DNA of 64,000 nucleotides, taken from positions 186,001 to 250,000 of the forward strand of contig NZ_AUHB01000007.1 in the NCBI RefSeq assembly GCF_000422965.1, read 5' to 3'. This stretch comes from Pleomorphomonas oryzae DSM 16300. GTDB lineage: Bacteria; Pseudomonadota; Alphaproteobacteria; Rhizobiales; Pleomorphomonadaceae. Positions 33,691 through 42,408 of the stretch are shown piece by piece. Each line of letters starts with the position of its first letter. Position 1 is the stretch's first letter. The position numbers and the translations under genes are program-made. The notes beneath the pieces were generated by a model. The model searched no databases and was not told the DNA's origin. It saw only the letters and a list, made by a program, of their open reading frames with translations.

Positions 33691-33719
33691 TTGATGCGAG
33701 CCGCAACCTCCGCTATAGA
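33691..33719 (+). promoter_or_regulatory. rpsA: Promoter of rpsA
   Basis: TTGATG (33691-33696), a 17-base spacer and TATAGA (33714-33719). It sits in the 256-base cmk-rpsA gap and would give a ~170-base GC-rich leader before the rpsA ATG. Confidence 0.65.
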
Positions 33720-33898
33720 AGCCCGACTTTCGGGTGGAGCCACCGGCCCCGCCCGTGAAGCCGTTCATCCTCGTCCGTTCGGTCGAAGTCGCGTCGGCAC
33801 CCGCCTTTGGCGTGGGTCAGGTGGTTCACCGGATCGGAGGGACGGGGCAACTCTTACCCGCCGACGCCGCCGGCATTGCCGGCACTCCAGGAGTTTCA

Positions 33899-35593
33899 AT
33901 GTCTCAACTCAATCCCACCCGTGAGGACTTCGCCGCACTGCTCGCCGAGAGCCTTACCGCTTCGGACGTGGCCGAGGGCACCGTCGTCAAGGGCACCATC
34001 GTCGCCATCGAGAAGGACCTCGCCGTCATCGACGTCGGCCTGAAGGTCGAGGGGCGCGTGCCGCTCAAGGAATTTGGCGCCCGGGCTCGCGACGGCGAGC
34101 TGAAGGTCGGCGATACGGTGGAAGTTTACCTGGAGCGCGTCGAGAATGCGCTCGGTGAAGCGGTTCTGTCGCGCGACAAGGCTCGCCGCGAAGAGAGCTG
34201 GGTCCGTCTCGAGGTCGCCTTCGAGAAGAACGAGAAGGTGGTCGGCCAGATCTCCAACCAGGTCAAGGGTGGCTTCACCGTCGATCTCGACGGCGCCATG
34301 GCCTTCCTGCCGCGCTCGCAGGTCGACATCCGCCCGGTGCGCGACGTTGCCCCGCTGATGCACACGCCGCAGCCCTTCCAGATCCTGAAGATGGACAAGC
34401 GTCGCGGCAACATCGTCGTGTCGCGTCGTGTCGTCCTCGAAGAGACCCGCGCCGAGCAGCGCTCCGAGCTGGTGTCGAGCCTCGAGGAAGGCCAGATCGT
34501 CGACGGTGTCGTCAAGAACATCACCGATTACGGTGCGTTCGTTGACCTCGGCGGCATCGACGGCCTGCTGCACGTCACCGACATTGCCTGGCGCCGCATC
34601 AACCACCCGTCCGAGGTGTTGTCGATCGGCCAGCAGGTCAAGGTGCAGATCGTCCGCGTCAATCAGGAGACGCACCGCATCAGCCTCGGCATGAAGCAGC
34701 TCGAGAACGATCCTTGGGATGCCATCGAGGCCAAGTACCCGGTTGGTGCCAAGTTCTCCGGCCGCGTCACCAACATCACCGACTACGGCGCCTTCGTGGA
34801 GCTGGAGCCGGGTATCGAGGGCCTGATCCACGTCTCGGAAATGAGCTGGACCAAGAAGAACGTCCACCCCGGCAAGATCGTCTCGACCAGCCAGGAAGTG
34901 GAAGTCATGGTTCTCGAGGTGGATTCGGTCAAGCGCCGCATCTCTCTCGGCCTCAAGCAGACGCTGCAGAACCCCTGGGAAGCCTTCGTCGAGAAGTATC
35001 CCGTCGGTTCGGTGGTCGAAGGCGAAGTCAAGAACAAGACCGAGTTCGGTCTGTTCATCGGCCTCGACGGCGATGTGGACGGTATGGTCCATCTCTCCGA
35101 CCTCGACTGGAACCGTCCGGGCGAGCAGGTCATCGAAGAGTTCGGCAAGGGTGACGTCGTCAAGGCCGTCGTCCTCGATGTTGACGTCGAGAAGGAGCGC
35201 ATCAGCCTCGGCATGAAGCAGCTCGGCGGCGACCCGATGGAATCGGCTGGCGAGATCCGCCGCAACTCCGTGGTCACCTGTGAGGTGATCGAGGTCAAGG
35301 AAGCCGGTCTGGAAGTGCGGATCGTCGACACCGACATCACCGCCTTCATCCGTCGTGGCGACTTGGCTCGCGACCGCAACGACCAGCGTGCCGAGCGCTT
35401 CGCCGTCGGCGAGAAGTTCGATGCTCGCGTGACCCAGTTCGACAAGAAGACCCGCAAGGTCGGCCTGTCGATCAAGGCCCTGGAGATCTTCGAAGAGAAG
35501 GAAGCCGTCGCTCAGTTCGGCTCTTCCGACTCGGGCGCTTCGCTCGGCGACATCCTCGGTGCTGCCCTCAAGGCCCGCCAGGACGGCGAGTGA
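33899..35593 (+). CDS. rpsA: 30S ribosomal protein S1
   Basis: 564 aa, made of six S1 RNA-binding repeats. Typical repeat openings are visible: VVKGTIVAIEKDLAVIDVGL, IVDGVVKNITDYGAFVDLGG, KFSGRVTNITDYGAFVELEP and VVEGEVKNKTEFGLFIGLDG. Strong hydrophilic repeats three to four carry the RNA-binding role in mRNA loading onto the ribosome. ATG 33899 follows AGGAG at ideal spacing; the long in-frame extension upstream is the leader. It is followed by a classic GC-stem terminator. Confidence 0.98.
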   Translation: MSQLNPTREDFAALLAESLTASDVAEGTVVKGTIVAIEKDLAVIDVGLKVEGRVPLKEFGARARDGELKVGDTVEVYLERVENALGEAVLSRDKARREESWVRLEVAFEKNEKVVGQISNQVKGGFTVDLDGAMAFLPRSQVDIRPVRDVAPLMHTPQPFQILKMDKRRGNIVVSRRVVLEETRAEQRSELVSSLEEGQIVDGVVKNITDYGAFVDLGGIDGLLHVTDIAWRRINHPSEVLSIGQQVKVQIVRVNQETHRISLGMKQLENDPWDAIEAKYPVGAKFSGRVTNITDYGAFVELEPGIEGLIHVSEMSWTKKNVHPGKIVSTSQEVEVMVLEVDSVKRRISLGLKQTLQNPWEAFVEKYPVGSVVEGEVKNKTEFGLFIGLDGDVDGMVHLSDLDWNRPGEQVIEEFGKGDVVKAVVLDVDVEKERISLGMKQLGGDPMESAGEIRRNSVVTCEVIEVKEAGLEVRIVDTDITAFIRRGDLARDRNDQRAERFAVGEKFDARVTQFDKKTRKVGLSIKALEIFEEKEAVAQFGSSDSGASLGDILGAALKARQDGE

Positions 35594-35630
35594 GAGCTGA
35601 CGTAAAACGTCGTTCTCCGACAATCAGAAA

Positions 35631-35655
35631 GGCCCGCCCCGCGCGGGCCTTTTTT
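35631..35655 (+). terminator. Intrinsic terminator of rpsA
   Basis: GGCCCGC-CCCGC-GCGGGCC is a perfect 7-bp GC stem followed by TTTTTT, 37 bases after the rpsA stop. Confidence 0.85.
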
Positions 35656-35692
35656 CTGGCTACGAATTATTACCACTGCGCCCAAGGTATCC

Positions 35693-35721
35693 TTGACGAA
35701 CGCAAGCATTGGGACAATATT
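35693..35721 (+). promoter_or_regulatory. Candidate promoter of an intergenic transcript
   Basis: TTGACG (35693-35698), a 17-base spacer and AATATT (35716-35721). The inverted repeat GGACA...TGTCC (11-base loop) spans the -10 region. It lies after the rpsA terminator and before a second strong terminator. Confidence 0.45.
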
Positions 35722-35727
35722 AGTAAC

Positions 35728-35858
35728 TGTCCACTCGATAAGAGTCCGGACGTCAAGACGGGCCTCAACCTTCGAGGCTTGCCGACCTGAAACGATGCTT
35801 GGCATCGCAAGGTCATAAATGAGGGCGTCGCTGAACACGACGCCCTTTTTCTTTTTTT
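35728..35858 (+). ncRNA. Candidate small RNA between rpsA and sppA
   Basis: About 130 nt bounded by the candidate promoter at 35693-35721 and a strong terminator at 35823-35858. In between are GCCTC-AACCTTC-GAGGC, then GACCT/AGGTC enclosing CGATGC/GCATCG, then the terminator hairpin. The segment is less GC-rich than its neighbours and has no convincing open frame. Two terminators in series make no sense for rpsA alone, which supports a separate transcript. I cannot match it to a known family. Confidence 0.42.
35823..35858 (+). terminator. Strong intrinsic terminator upstream of sppA
   Basis: GGGCGTCG-CTGAACA-CGACGCCC is an 8-bp stem followed by TTTTTCTTTTTTT, among the best terminators in the window. 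Confidence 0.85.
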
Positions 35859-36003
35859 CACCATGATTGAAGTCGATTAGACTTGGCACCACCTTTCGGT
35901 GGCACCGTCTGGGCTGCGGACGCGGGCCGCCAGTTTGTCTTGCCGACTGGTCGTCGGGCTGTTACCTCAGGTCCATCGGAACCGGCAAGCGGGGAAGTGC
36001 CTC

Positions 36004-36942
36004 ATGACCCTTGAAGCGGATGCCATTGTCGGGCGGCGGCGTTTGCGGCGCCGGCTCTATTTCTGGCGGGGTATTACCCTCTTGCTCGCCATCGGGCTGG
36101 TGGTGGCCGTTGGGCTTTATGTCGGTGGCGACATGTCCAATAAAAATGCGCCCCACATCGCCCGCGTGACCGTCTCCGGCATGATCCTTTCCGACACCGC
36201 GCAGCGGAAGATGCTGAAGGACATCGCCTCCTCCGACGCCGTCAAGGCGGTGATCGTCGCCATCGACAGCCCTGGCGGCACCACCGTCGGCGGCGAGGAA
36301 CTTTACGACGGCCTGCGCAGCCTTGCCGGCAAGAAGCCGGTGGTGGCCACCATGGGAACGCTCGCCACCTCCGCCGGCTACATGACGGCAATCGCCACCG
36401 ATCGGATTTTCGCCGAACGGACGTCCATCACCGGCTCGATCGGCGTGCTGTTCCAGTACGGCAACGTCGGCGCGCTGATGCAGAACATCGGCGTCGAGGT
36501 GAAGACGATCAAATCGGCACCGCTCAAGGCCGAACCATCGCCCTTCACCTATCCGGAGCAACCGGGTGCTGCCGCCATGATCCAGCGGCTGGTTGATGAC
36601 ACCTACGCCTGGTTCGTCGATATTGTCGCCGAACGGCGCAGTCTTGCTCGGCCTGATGCGCTGAAACTGGCCGACGGCTCCATCTACTCCGGCCGACAGG
36701 CGCTCGACCTCAAGCTCGTCGATGAGATCGGCGGCGAGGACGCGGCGATTGCCTGGCTCGCGAGTGCCAAGGGCGTTGACAAGGATCTCAAGGTGATCGA
36801 TTGGGCTCCTGAGCGGCCCTATGCCGGCTTCGGGATCGCCGACCGGGCTATGGCGGCGGCTGGCCGACTGATCGGCATCGATCTTTCGGCCTGGAACAGC
36901 GAAGGTCGGCTTGACGGCCTCGTGTCAGTTTGGCACCCTTAA
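36004..36942 (+). CDS. sppA: Signal peptide peptidase SppA (short, S49 family)
   Basis: 312 aa membrane-anchored serine protease that degrades cleaved signal peptides. One N-terminal helix follows a basic stretch (RRRLRRRLYF, then WRGITLLLAIGLVVAVGLYV). The S49 core has VKAVIVAIDSPGGTTVGGEE, with the Ser-Pro-Gly-Gly loop, then KKPVVATMGTLATSAGYMTA containing the nucleophile Ser near SAGYM, and TSITGSIGVL. The conserved lysine lies in IKSAPLKAEPSPFT. Length is typical of the half-size SppA. The ATG at 36004 is chosen; upstream in-frame sequence is the intergenic leader. It precedes ihfB on the same strand by 57 bases. Confidence 0.92.
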   Translation: MTLEADAIVGRRRLRRRLYFWRGITLLLAIGLVVAVGLYVGGDMSNKNAPHIARVTVSGMILSDTAQRKMLKDIASSDAVKAVIVAIDSPGGTTVGGEELYDGLRSLAGKKPVVATMGTLATSAGYMTAIATDRIFAERTSITGSIGVLFQYGNVGALMQNIGVEVKTIKSAPLKAEPSPFTYPEQPGAAAMIQRLVDDTYAWFVDIVAERRSLARPDALKLADGSIYSGRQALDLKLVDEIGGEDAAIAWLASAKGVDKDLKVIDWAPERPYAGFGIADRAMAAAGRLIGIDLSAWNSEGRLDGLVSVWHP

Positions 36943-36999
36943 GGCTCGACCCTTCAATGACTTTTTTCATTCGCTCAGCCGGCAGGGAGCTTTCCGCCC

Positions 37000-37290
37000 A
37001 TGATCAAGTCTGAACTGGTTGCGCGTATCGCGGCGCAAAATCCGCACCTCTACCAGCGCGATATCGAGAACATCGTCAACACCATTCTCGGCACCGTCGT
37101 CGATGCCATGAAGAGTGGCGATCGCGTGGAGCTTCGGGGCTTCGGCGCTTTCTCGGTCAAGAGCCGGCCGGCTCGCACCGGGCGCAATCCCCGTACCGGC
37201 GAGAAGGTGCCGGTTTCCGAGAAATACGTGCCCTTCTTCAAGACGGGCAAGGAAATGCGTGAGCGCCTCAACGACGGCAAGGTGAGTTGA
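37000..37290 (+). CDS. ihfB: Integration host factor, beta subunit
   Basis: 96 aa nucleoid protein that bends DNA as a heterodimer with IhfA. It starts [20 protein letters not shown]; the beta-arm region reads [20 protein letters not shown] followed by [20 protein letters not shown], matching HU/IHF proteins with the Gly-Arg-Asn-Pro intercalating tip. Genes for IhfB, SppA and a LapA-like protein are commonly adjacent in Hyphomicrobiales. Confidence 0.95.
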   Translation: MIKSELVARIAAQNPHLYQRDIENIVNTILGTVVDAMKSGDRVELRGFGAFSVKSRPARTGRNPRTGEKVPVSEKYVPFFKTGKEMRERLNDGKVS

Positions 37291-37316
37291 CGTTCGGCCG
37301 GCAGGAGTGACGCCCC

Positions 37317-37655
37317 GTGAAGACCTTTCTGCGGATCGTCGTCCTCGGCCCGCTGGCCATCGTTGTGGTGGCGCTCGCCGTCGTCAACAATCAGACTGTG
37401 ACGCTGGTGCTCGACCCATTCAACCCGTCGGCGCCGTTCTTTTCGCTTAGGGTGCCGCTCTACGCGGTGTTCTTTGCCACGCTGGCGCTCGGCGTGCTGA
37501 TCGGCGGCGTCGGTTCCTGGTTCGGGCAGGGGCACGTGCGTCGCGCTGCCCGGCAAAGCCGTCGTGAGGCGGATCGTCTCAAGGCTGAGGTCGAGCGCCA
37601 TCGCGCCGGTGACCGGCCTGACACACTCAGTATAGACGGCCCGAATGCCGCCTGA
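37317..37655 (+). CDS. LapA-domain membrane protein
   Basis: 112 aa starting at GTG 37317. Two hydrophobic helices (LRIVVLGPLAIVVVALAVVN and FSLRVPLYAVFFATLALGVL) enclose the conserved NNQTVTLVLDPF periplasmic loop, and a basic cytoplasmic tail (RRAARQSRREADRLKAEVER) follows. This is the lipopolysaccharide-assembly protein A domain layout; in E. coli LapA works with LapB in controlling LPS synthesis. It follows ihfB by 26 bases and is probably co-transcribed. The role here is inferred from the family. Confidence 0.85.
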   Translation: MKTFLRIVVLGPLAIVVVALAVVNNQTVTLVLDPFNPSAPFFSLRVPLYAVFFATLALGVLIGGVGSWFGQGHVRRAARQSRREADRLKAEVERHRAGDRPDTLSIDGPNAA

Positions 37656-37705
37656 CCTGACGGGTGGCTTAAGCCTTGGCGCGGTTGGCCAGAGGGATAG
37701 GTTTC

Positions 37706-38188
37706 GTGATCACCTGCAGGTTTGAGGGCGGCCACGAAGCGGCGTTGCGGCACGTGGTCACGGACAACATCGTCCTGCGCGGCAGCGAGGTGTTGCTGGT
37801 CAGGCGGAGCCGGCATTTGATCGAAGGCGGCAAGTGGGCTCTGGTTGGAGGCTTCGTCGAGCGCGATGAGACGCTGCCGCAAGCCGCCGTGCGCGAGATT
37901 CTCGAAGAGACCGGCTATCAGGTGACGGACCTCACTTTGCTGCGGGTCATCGACCGTCCGGACCGACCGGGTGAAGATCGCCAGAACATCAGCTTCGTGC
38001 ACTTCTGCACTGCCGGCGAAAAGGTTGGCGCAGCCGACGATGAAAGCGAAGAGCAGCGCTGGTTCCCGCTTGACGATCTGCCGCCGACTCTCGAGATCGC
38101 TTTCGATCATTCCGAGAGCCTGGAGATTTTCACCGCCTATCGCCGCGAGCCGTTTGGCCTGCCGCTTTATAGAAGCTGGCAGCGCTGA
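37706..38188 (+). CDS. NUDIX hydrolase
   Basis: 160 aa. The NUDIX box GGFVERDETLPQAAVREILE then ETGY fits Gx5Ex7REUxEExGU exactly and supplies the metal ligands for pyrophosphate-bond hydrolysis. The N-terminal VVTDNIVLRGSEVLLVRRSR resembles ADP-ribose/NADH pyrophosphatase-like members, but the substrate cannot be named. GTG 37706 follows AGAGGGATAG and is preferred over a TTG at 37676. It ends 21 bases before the convergent hslO stop. Confidence 0.88.
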   Translation: MITCRFEGGHEAALRHVVTDNIVLRGSEVLLVRRSRHLIEGGKWALVGGFVERDETLPQAAVREILEETGYQVTDLTLLRVIDRPDRPGEDRQNISFVHFCTAGEKVGAADDESEEQRWFPLDDLPPTLEIAFDHSESLEIFTAYRREPFGLPLYRSWQR

Positions 38189-38209
38189 AGCCCGGCAGAG
38201 GGGCCCGCT

Positions 38210-39199
38210 TCATGCCTCGTCTGTCTCGAATTCCTGCGGATCGAAGTCATAGTGCGTCGAGCAGAATTCGCACGTCACGCCGATGCGGCCATTCTCGACC
38301 ATGTCGACCCGTTCGGCCGGCGAGAACGAGGCGATCATCGCCCTGACGCTGTCGCGTGAACAACGGCAACGCTCAACGAGCGGCCGCGGTTCGAACACGC
38401 GGACGCCGCGTTCATGGAACAGCCGATAGAGAAGCGTTTCGGCGCTGACCGCGGGATCGATGAGTTCGGCATCCTCAACCGTGCCGGCAAGACTCTGCGC
38501 CTCCACCCAGGCATCGTCTTCTTCAACGCTCGTTGAGGCGCCTTCGGGAGCATCACCGGGATGCAGATCGCGTTGGCCAACGCGCTCGGAAGATTCCGGC
38601 AGGAACTGGAGGAACAGACCGCCCGCCCGCCAGGCGCGATGTGGCTCGTGGCCGGGATCGCGCGTCAGCACTTCGGCAACGGCGAGACGGACGCGAGTCG
38701 GAATCTGCTCGGACTGCATGAAATAGCCGTGGGCAGCTTCTTCCAGGGAGCGACCATCAAGTTCGACGATGCCCTGGTAACGGCTCATGTGGGCGCCCTG
38801 ATCGACCGTCATGGCCAGATGGCCACGTCCGAGAAGATCCTCCGGCCGGTCACGCCCTGCCGCGACAGCGGCTGCCACCGCCTCGGCATCGAAGCGGGCG
38901 CAGGCACGCAAGGCATCGGGCGCGTCGAAGTCGACCACCAGCATGCTTACCGGACCGTCGGACTGTGTCTGCAGAATGAAGCGGCCCTCGAACTTCATCG
39001 AGGTACCGATCAGGGCGGTCAGCGCCACCGCCTCGGCCAGCAGGCGCGAGACGGCGGGCGGATAGTCATGGCGGCCGAGGAGGGTGTCGATCGCCGGTCC
39101 GAGCCGCACGACGCGGCCGCGTACGTCGAGGGCTTCGACGGCGAACGGCAGCACGGCATCATCGCCAGCAGGTGTTGAGGGGCGATCGACAGCGCTCAT
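38210..39199 (-). CDS. hslO: Hsp33 redox-regulated chaperone
   Basis: 329 aa holdase activated by oxidation. The C-terminal zinc centre is intact, CxC in ERCRCSRDSV and CxxC in VTCEFCSTHYDF. The N-terminal domain shows LLAEAVALTALIGTSMKFEG, RFILQTQSDGPVSMLVVDF and SRYQGIVELDGRSLEEAAHG, standard for the family. Its ATG overlaps the argF stop as TGATG, with GGAG five bases upstream inside argF, so it is translated by re-initiation; an in-frame start at 39223 is less likely. It is the last gene of argD-argF-hslO, a common rhizobial order. Confidence 0.95.
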   Translation of the reverse strand: MSAVDRPSTPAGDDAVLPFAVEALDVRGRVVRLGPAIDTLLGRHDYPPAVSRLLAEAVALTALIGTSMKFEGRFILQTQSDGPVSMLVVDFDAPDALRACARFDAEAVAAAVAAGRDRPEDLLGRGHLAMTVDQGAHMSRYQGIVELDGRSLEEAAHGYFMQSEQIPTRVRLAVAEVLTRDPGHEPHRAWRAGGLFLQFLPESSERVGQRDLHPGDAPEGASTSVEEDDAWVEAQSLAGTVEDAELIDPAVSAETLLYRLFHERGVRVFEPRPLVERCRCSRDSVRAMIASFSPAERVDMVENGRIGVTCEFCSTHYDFDPQEFETDEA

Positions 39200-40134
39200 C
39201 AGTCCTCCATCGCGCCAAAGCACCAGGCGAGGATGCCCTTGTGGGCGTGCAGACGGTTTTCCGCCTCGTCGAAGACGATCGAGCGCGGCCCGTCCATCAC
39301 CGACGAGGTCACTTCATCGCCGCGATGAGCCGGCAGGCAGTGCATGAACACGGCATCCTTGTCGGCGGCGGCCATCAGGCGGTCGTTGACCTGATAAGGC
39401 GTCAGAAGGTTATGGCGGCGGCGCTCGCCTTCCTCGTCGCCCATCGACACCCAGGTATCGGTGAAGATGGCGTCGGCGCCGTCGACCGCCTCGAACGGGT
39501 CGTTGGTCACCTCGATACGCCCGCCATTGGCGCGCGCCCAGTCGATCGGCCCCTGCGACGGCGCGAGCTCCTTGGGTGTGGCGATGCGCATGGTGTAGCC
39601 GAAGCGGGCGGCCGCGTGCACCAGCGAGTTCAGCACGTTGTTGCCGTCGCCGGTCCAGGCGAAGGTCTTGCCCTTCACAGAGCCGCGATGCTCCTCGTAG
39701 GTCATGATGTCGGCCATCACCTGCGTCGGATGGCTGACCTTGGTCAGACCGTTGATCACCGGAACCGTGGCATATTCTGCCAGTTCATGCAGCGCGTTCA
39801 CGTCGAGAATGCGGATCATCATGGCATCGACATAGCGCGACATGACACGGGCGGTGTCGGCGATGGTCTCGCCGCGGCCGATTTGCATCTCGGCGCCGGT
39901 CAGCATGACGGTTTCGCCGCCGAGCTGACGCATGCCGACGTCGAAGGAGACGCGGGTGCGGGTCGAGGGGCGCTCGAAGATCATCGCCAGCACCTTGCCG
40001 GCAAGCGGGCCGACGCCGGGGCGGCAACCATCCACCTTCGACTTAAGGTCCTTGGCGCGCGTCAGAATGGCGCGGAGCTCCTCGCTCGAGAGCTCGGTGA
40101 GGTCGAGAAAATGTTTGAGGTTATTGGCGGTCAT
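39199..40134 (-). CDS. argF: Ornithine carbamoyltransferase
   Basis: 311 aa, sixth step of arginine synthesis, making citrulline from ornithine and carbamoyl phosphate. The carbamoyl-phosphate motif is [20 protein letters not shown] (~53-72). [17 protein letters not shown] and the ornithine-binding [15 protein letters not shown] are intact, and the length is typical. It lies 14 bases after argD and overlaps hslO by 1 base, so the three genes form an operon. Confidence 0.97.
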   Translation of the reverse strand: MTANNLKHFLDLTELSSEELRAILTRAKDLKSKVDGCRPGVGPLAGKVLAMIFERPSTRTRVSFDVGMRQLGGETVMLTGAEMQIGRGETIADTARVMSRYVDAMMIRILDVNALHELAEYATVPVINGLTKVSHPTQVMADIMTYEEHRGSVKGKTFAWTGDGNNVLNSLVHAAARFGYTMRIATPKELAPSQGPIDWARANGGRIEVTNDPFEAVDGADAIFTDTWVSMGDEEGERRRHNLLTPYQVNDRLMAAADKDAVFMHCLPAHRGDEVTSSVMDGPRSIVFDEAENRLHAHKGILAWCFGAMED

Positions 40135-40148
40135 ATCAATCGTCTCGT

Positions 40149-41372
40149 TCAGGCCGACTTGGCGGCAGCCGCCCCGGGGGCGGAAGATGCGGAAAGGGCA
40201 GTGGCGGCAGCATCGATGCGCTTCACGGCTTCGAGGATCTCGTCATCGCTGACGATCAGCGGCGGCAGAAGGCGTACGACGCCGTCGCCAGCCGCGATGG
40301 TCAGGAGATGCTGATCGCGAAAAGCCGCGTTCATCTCGGCCACCGGGCGCTTGCACTTGAGGCCGATGAGCAATCCCTCGCCACGCACTTCCTCGAACAA
40401 GTCGGGATGGCGATCGACGATGCTGGCCAGCGACTGCTTGAAGCGCAGGCTGGCGGCGCGTACCCGCTCCAGGAAGCCGTCGGCAAGGATCACGTCGAGA
40501 ACGGCGTTGCCCACCGCCATGGCCAGCGGATTGCCGCCATAGGTGGTACCGTGCACGCCGGCCTTCATCGCAGCCGCCGCTGCCTCGGTGGCAAGGCAGG
40601 CGCCGAGCGGGAAACCACCGCCGATGCCCTTGGCCACAGCCATCACGTCCGGCGCGACGCCGGCCCATTCATAGGCAAAGAAACGACCGGTCCGGCCATA
40701 GCCGCACTGCACTTCGTCGAAGATCAGCAACAGGCCGTGGTCGTCGCAGATCTGCCGGAGCGCTCTGAGGCTCTCGGGCGGGATGACGCGCACGCCACCT
40801 TCGCCCTGGATTGGCTCGACCAGGATGCCGGCGGTCTCCGCCGTCACTGCCGCCTTGACGGCTGCGATGTCGTTGAACGGCACCTGGTCGAAGCCATCGA
40901 CCTTCGGTCCGAAACCCTCGAGATATTTTTCCTGCCCACCGGCGGCGATGGTCGCCAGCGTCCGGCCATGGAAGGCGCCTTCCATGGTGATGATTCGGAA
41001 GCGCTCCGGATGGCCATTCGCCCAGTGATAGCGGCGTACCGTCTTGAAGGCGCACTCCAGCGCTTCGGCACCCGAATTGGTGAAGAAGCAGCGGTCGGCG
41101 AAAGTGTTGGCGACGAGGCGTTCGGCCAACCGCTCCTGATCGGGAATGCGGAAGGCGTTGGAGACATGCCAGACCTTCTCGGCCTGCGCCTTCAGCGTCT
41201 CAACGAGATGCGGGTGGGCGTGGCCAAGAGCATTGACGGCAATGCCGGATCCGAAATCGAGCCAGCGCTCCCCTCGGCTGTCTATGAGCCAGGCCCCTTC
41301 GCCTCGTTCGAAGGCCACGTCCGCGCGCGAGAATGTCGCATAGAGCGGAGAGGTGGAACCGGGGGCGGTCAT
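40149..41372 (-). CDS. argD: Acetylornithine aminotransferase
   Basis: 407 aa class III PLP aminotransferase that interconverts N-acetylornithine and N-acetylglutamate semialdehyde. [60 protein letters not shown] and the PLP lysine in [20 protein letters not shown] are all visible. The starting ATG at 41372 heads the operon argD-argF-hslO. A TTGACA-containing promoter lies ~125-155 bases upstream. Confidence 0.95.
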   Translation of the reverse strand: MTAPGSTSPLYATFSRADVAFERGEGAWLIDSRGERWLDFGSGIAVNALGHAHPHLVETLKAQAEKVWHVSNAFRIPDQERLAERLVANTFADRCFFTNSGAEALECAFKTVRRYHWANGHPERFRIITMEGAFHGRTLATIAAGGQEKYLEGFGPKVDGFDQVPFNDIAAVKAAVTAETAGILVEPIQGEGGVRVIPPESLRALRQICDDHGLLLIFDEVQCGYGRTGRFFAYEWAGVAPDVMAVAKGIGGGFPLGACLATEAAAAAMKAGVHGTTYGGNPLAMAVGNAVLDVILADGFLERVRAASLRFKQSLASIVDRHPDLFEEVRGEGLLIGLKCKRPVAEMNAAFRDQHLLTIAAGDGVVRLLPPLIVSDDEILEAVKRIDAAATALSASSAPGAAAAKSA

Positions 41373-41497
41373 GACAGTTTCCTTTTCAGTGATAGGGGTT
41401 TCCTGCGGGTGCCGGTGCCGGTTGAGCGAGGCCGGCGGAATGAAAAAAGCAAGCCGCGCCCCCGGCTTCTCGGCGGCGCGGCCTCTCGCAAGGCGGG

Positions 41498-41528
41498 TCT
41501 ATACCATGGGAAACGCCGGAACTGTCAA
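41498..41528 (-). promoter_or_regulatory. Candidate promoter of argD
   Basis: On the minus strand TTGACA (41528-41523) is followed after 18-19 bases by GTATAG/TATAGA (41503-41498). The -35 is perfect and the spacer slightly long. Confidence 0.45.
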
Positions 41529-41588
41529 GGTTTTTGAGCTCTTGCCGCGCGAAATTGCGGCAGCCGGACAGGCATTTGTCGCCTTTTC

Positions 41589-41819
41589 GAATCACTTGAG
41601 AGGGTGGTGGTTGAACCGACGCGCCAGCGCAACGATATTTGTTGAAAAGTCGTAAAGCGCCGCAGGGCGTGACTCAGTGGTCATTGCGCCGGTGAGAGCG
41701 CCCATTGTAGCCTAGATGTCGTCGCCACGAGATATCGTGGTGAGATGCTTCAGCGATACAATCGCATGTGTTTTGCGTTGCCGGACCGATAGGTGGACCG
41801 GGCGTATCCCAAGGGATTC
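41589..41819. promoter_or_regulatory. Three GANTC (CcrM-type) sites upstream of gcrA
   Basis: GAATC at 41589-41593, GACTC at 41671-41675 and GATTC at 41815-41819. In Caulobacter and relatives CcrM methylates GANTC and GcrA acts at promoters carrying it. The last site is 33 bases before the gcrA ATG. Confidence 0.4.
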
Positions 41820-41851
41820 CCCGGATGATGCGGCGAAGAGAGGGTGACAAG

Positions 41852-42400
41852 ATGTCCTGGACCGACGAACGCGTCGAGCGCCTCAAGACGCTCTGGTCTG
41901 AAGGGTTGAGCGCCAGCCAGATTGCGGCCGAGCTCGGCGCCGTGACCCGTAACGCGGTGATCGGCAAAGTGCACCGGCTTGGATTGTCGGGCCGGTCGAA
42001 GCCGCAGGTACAGCCGGTGAGGCCGACGGTTGCCGCGCCGCCGCGCGTCAAGACCGCCAGCCGTCCGGTGGCCCAAACCCAGCAGGTCAACCGTCCGGCA
42101 GCACCGGCTCGGCCGATCACCATCGGCGCCACGGCGCTCAAAGCCGACTCCCAGGCCGAGGAGGCGATGGCGGTGGCGCCCGTTGCCGAGATCGAGCCGC
42201 CGGTGTTCGAGAAGGTGACGATCCTTTCGCTGACCGAGAGCACCTGCAAATGGCCGGTCGGCGATCCGGGCAAGCCGGATTTCTTCTTCTGCGGCCGCAA
42301 GTCGGATGTCGGTATCCCCTATTGCGCCTTCCACGCCCGCATCGCCTATCAGCCGTCGGCTGAGCGCCGGCGCGAGCGCGATCGCAAGGCTGCCAGCTGA
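41852..42400 (+). CDS. gcrA: GcrA cell-cycle regulator
   Basis: 182 aa alphaproteobacterial transcription factor that binds sigma70-RNA polymerase and favours GANTC-methylated promoters. It starts MSWTDERVERLKTLWSEGLS with ASQIAAELGAVTRNAVIGKV, the helix-turn-helix DNA-binding domain. A Pro/Val/Ala-rich linker (~50-115) follows, then the C-terminal sigma-binding region LTESTCKWPVGDPGKPDFFF and CGRKSDVGIPYCAFHARIAY. GAGAGGG lies before the ATG. DUF1284 follows 8 bases later on the same strand. Confidence 0.96.
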   Translation: MSWTDERVERLKTLWSEGLSASQIAAELGAVTRNAVIGKVHRLGLSGRSKPQVQPVRPTVAAPPRVKTASRPVAQTQQVNRPAAPARPITIGATALKADSQAEEAMAVAPVAEIEPPVFEKVTILSLTESTCKWPVGDPGKPDFFFCGRKSDVGIPYCAFHARIAYQPSAERRRERDRKAAS

Positions 42401-42408
42401 TCAACGTC

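Larger units (their letters stand above)
41373..41851. other. 479-bp divergent region between argD and gcrA
   Basis: Holds the argD promoter candidate (41498-41528), a TGCCGC/GCGGCA hairpin near 41545, three GANTC sites (41589, 41671, 41815) and the palindrome CCACGA-GATA-TCGTGG near 41728 ahead of gcrA. No protein-coding frame is convincing. Confidence 0.6.

Noticed and set aside
35899-36003. N-terminal extension of sppA
   Set aside because: The in-frame upstream stretch lacks homology and the membrane-anchor start at 36004 fits the family.
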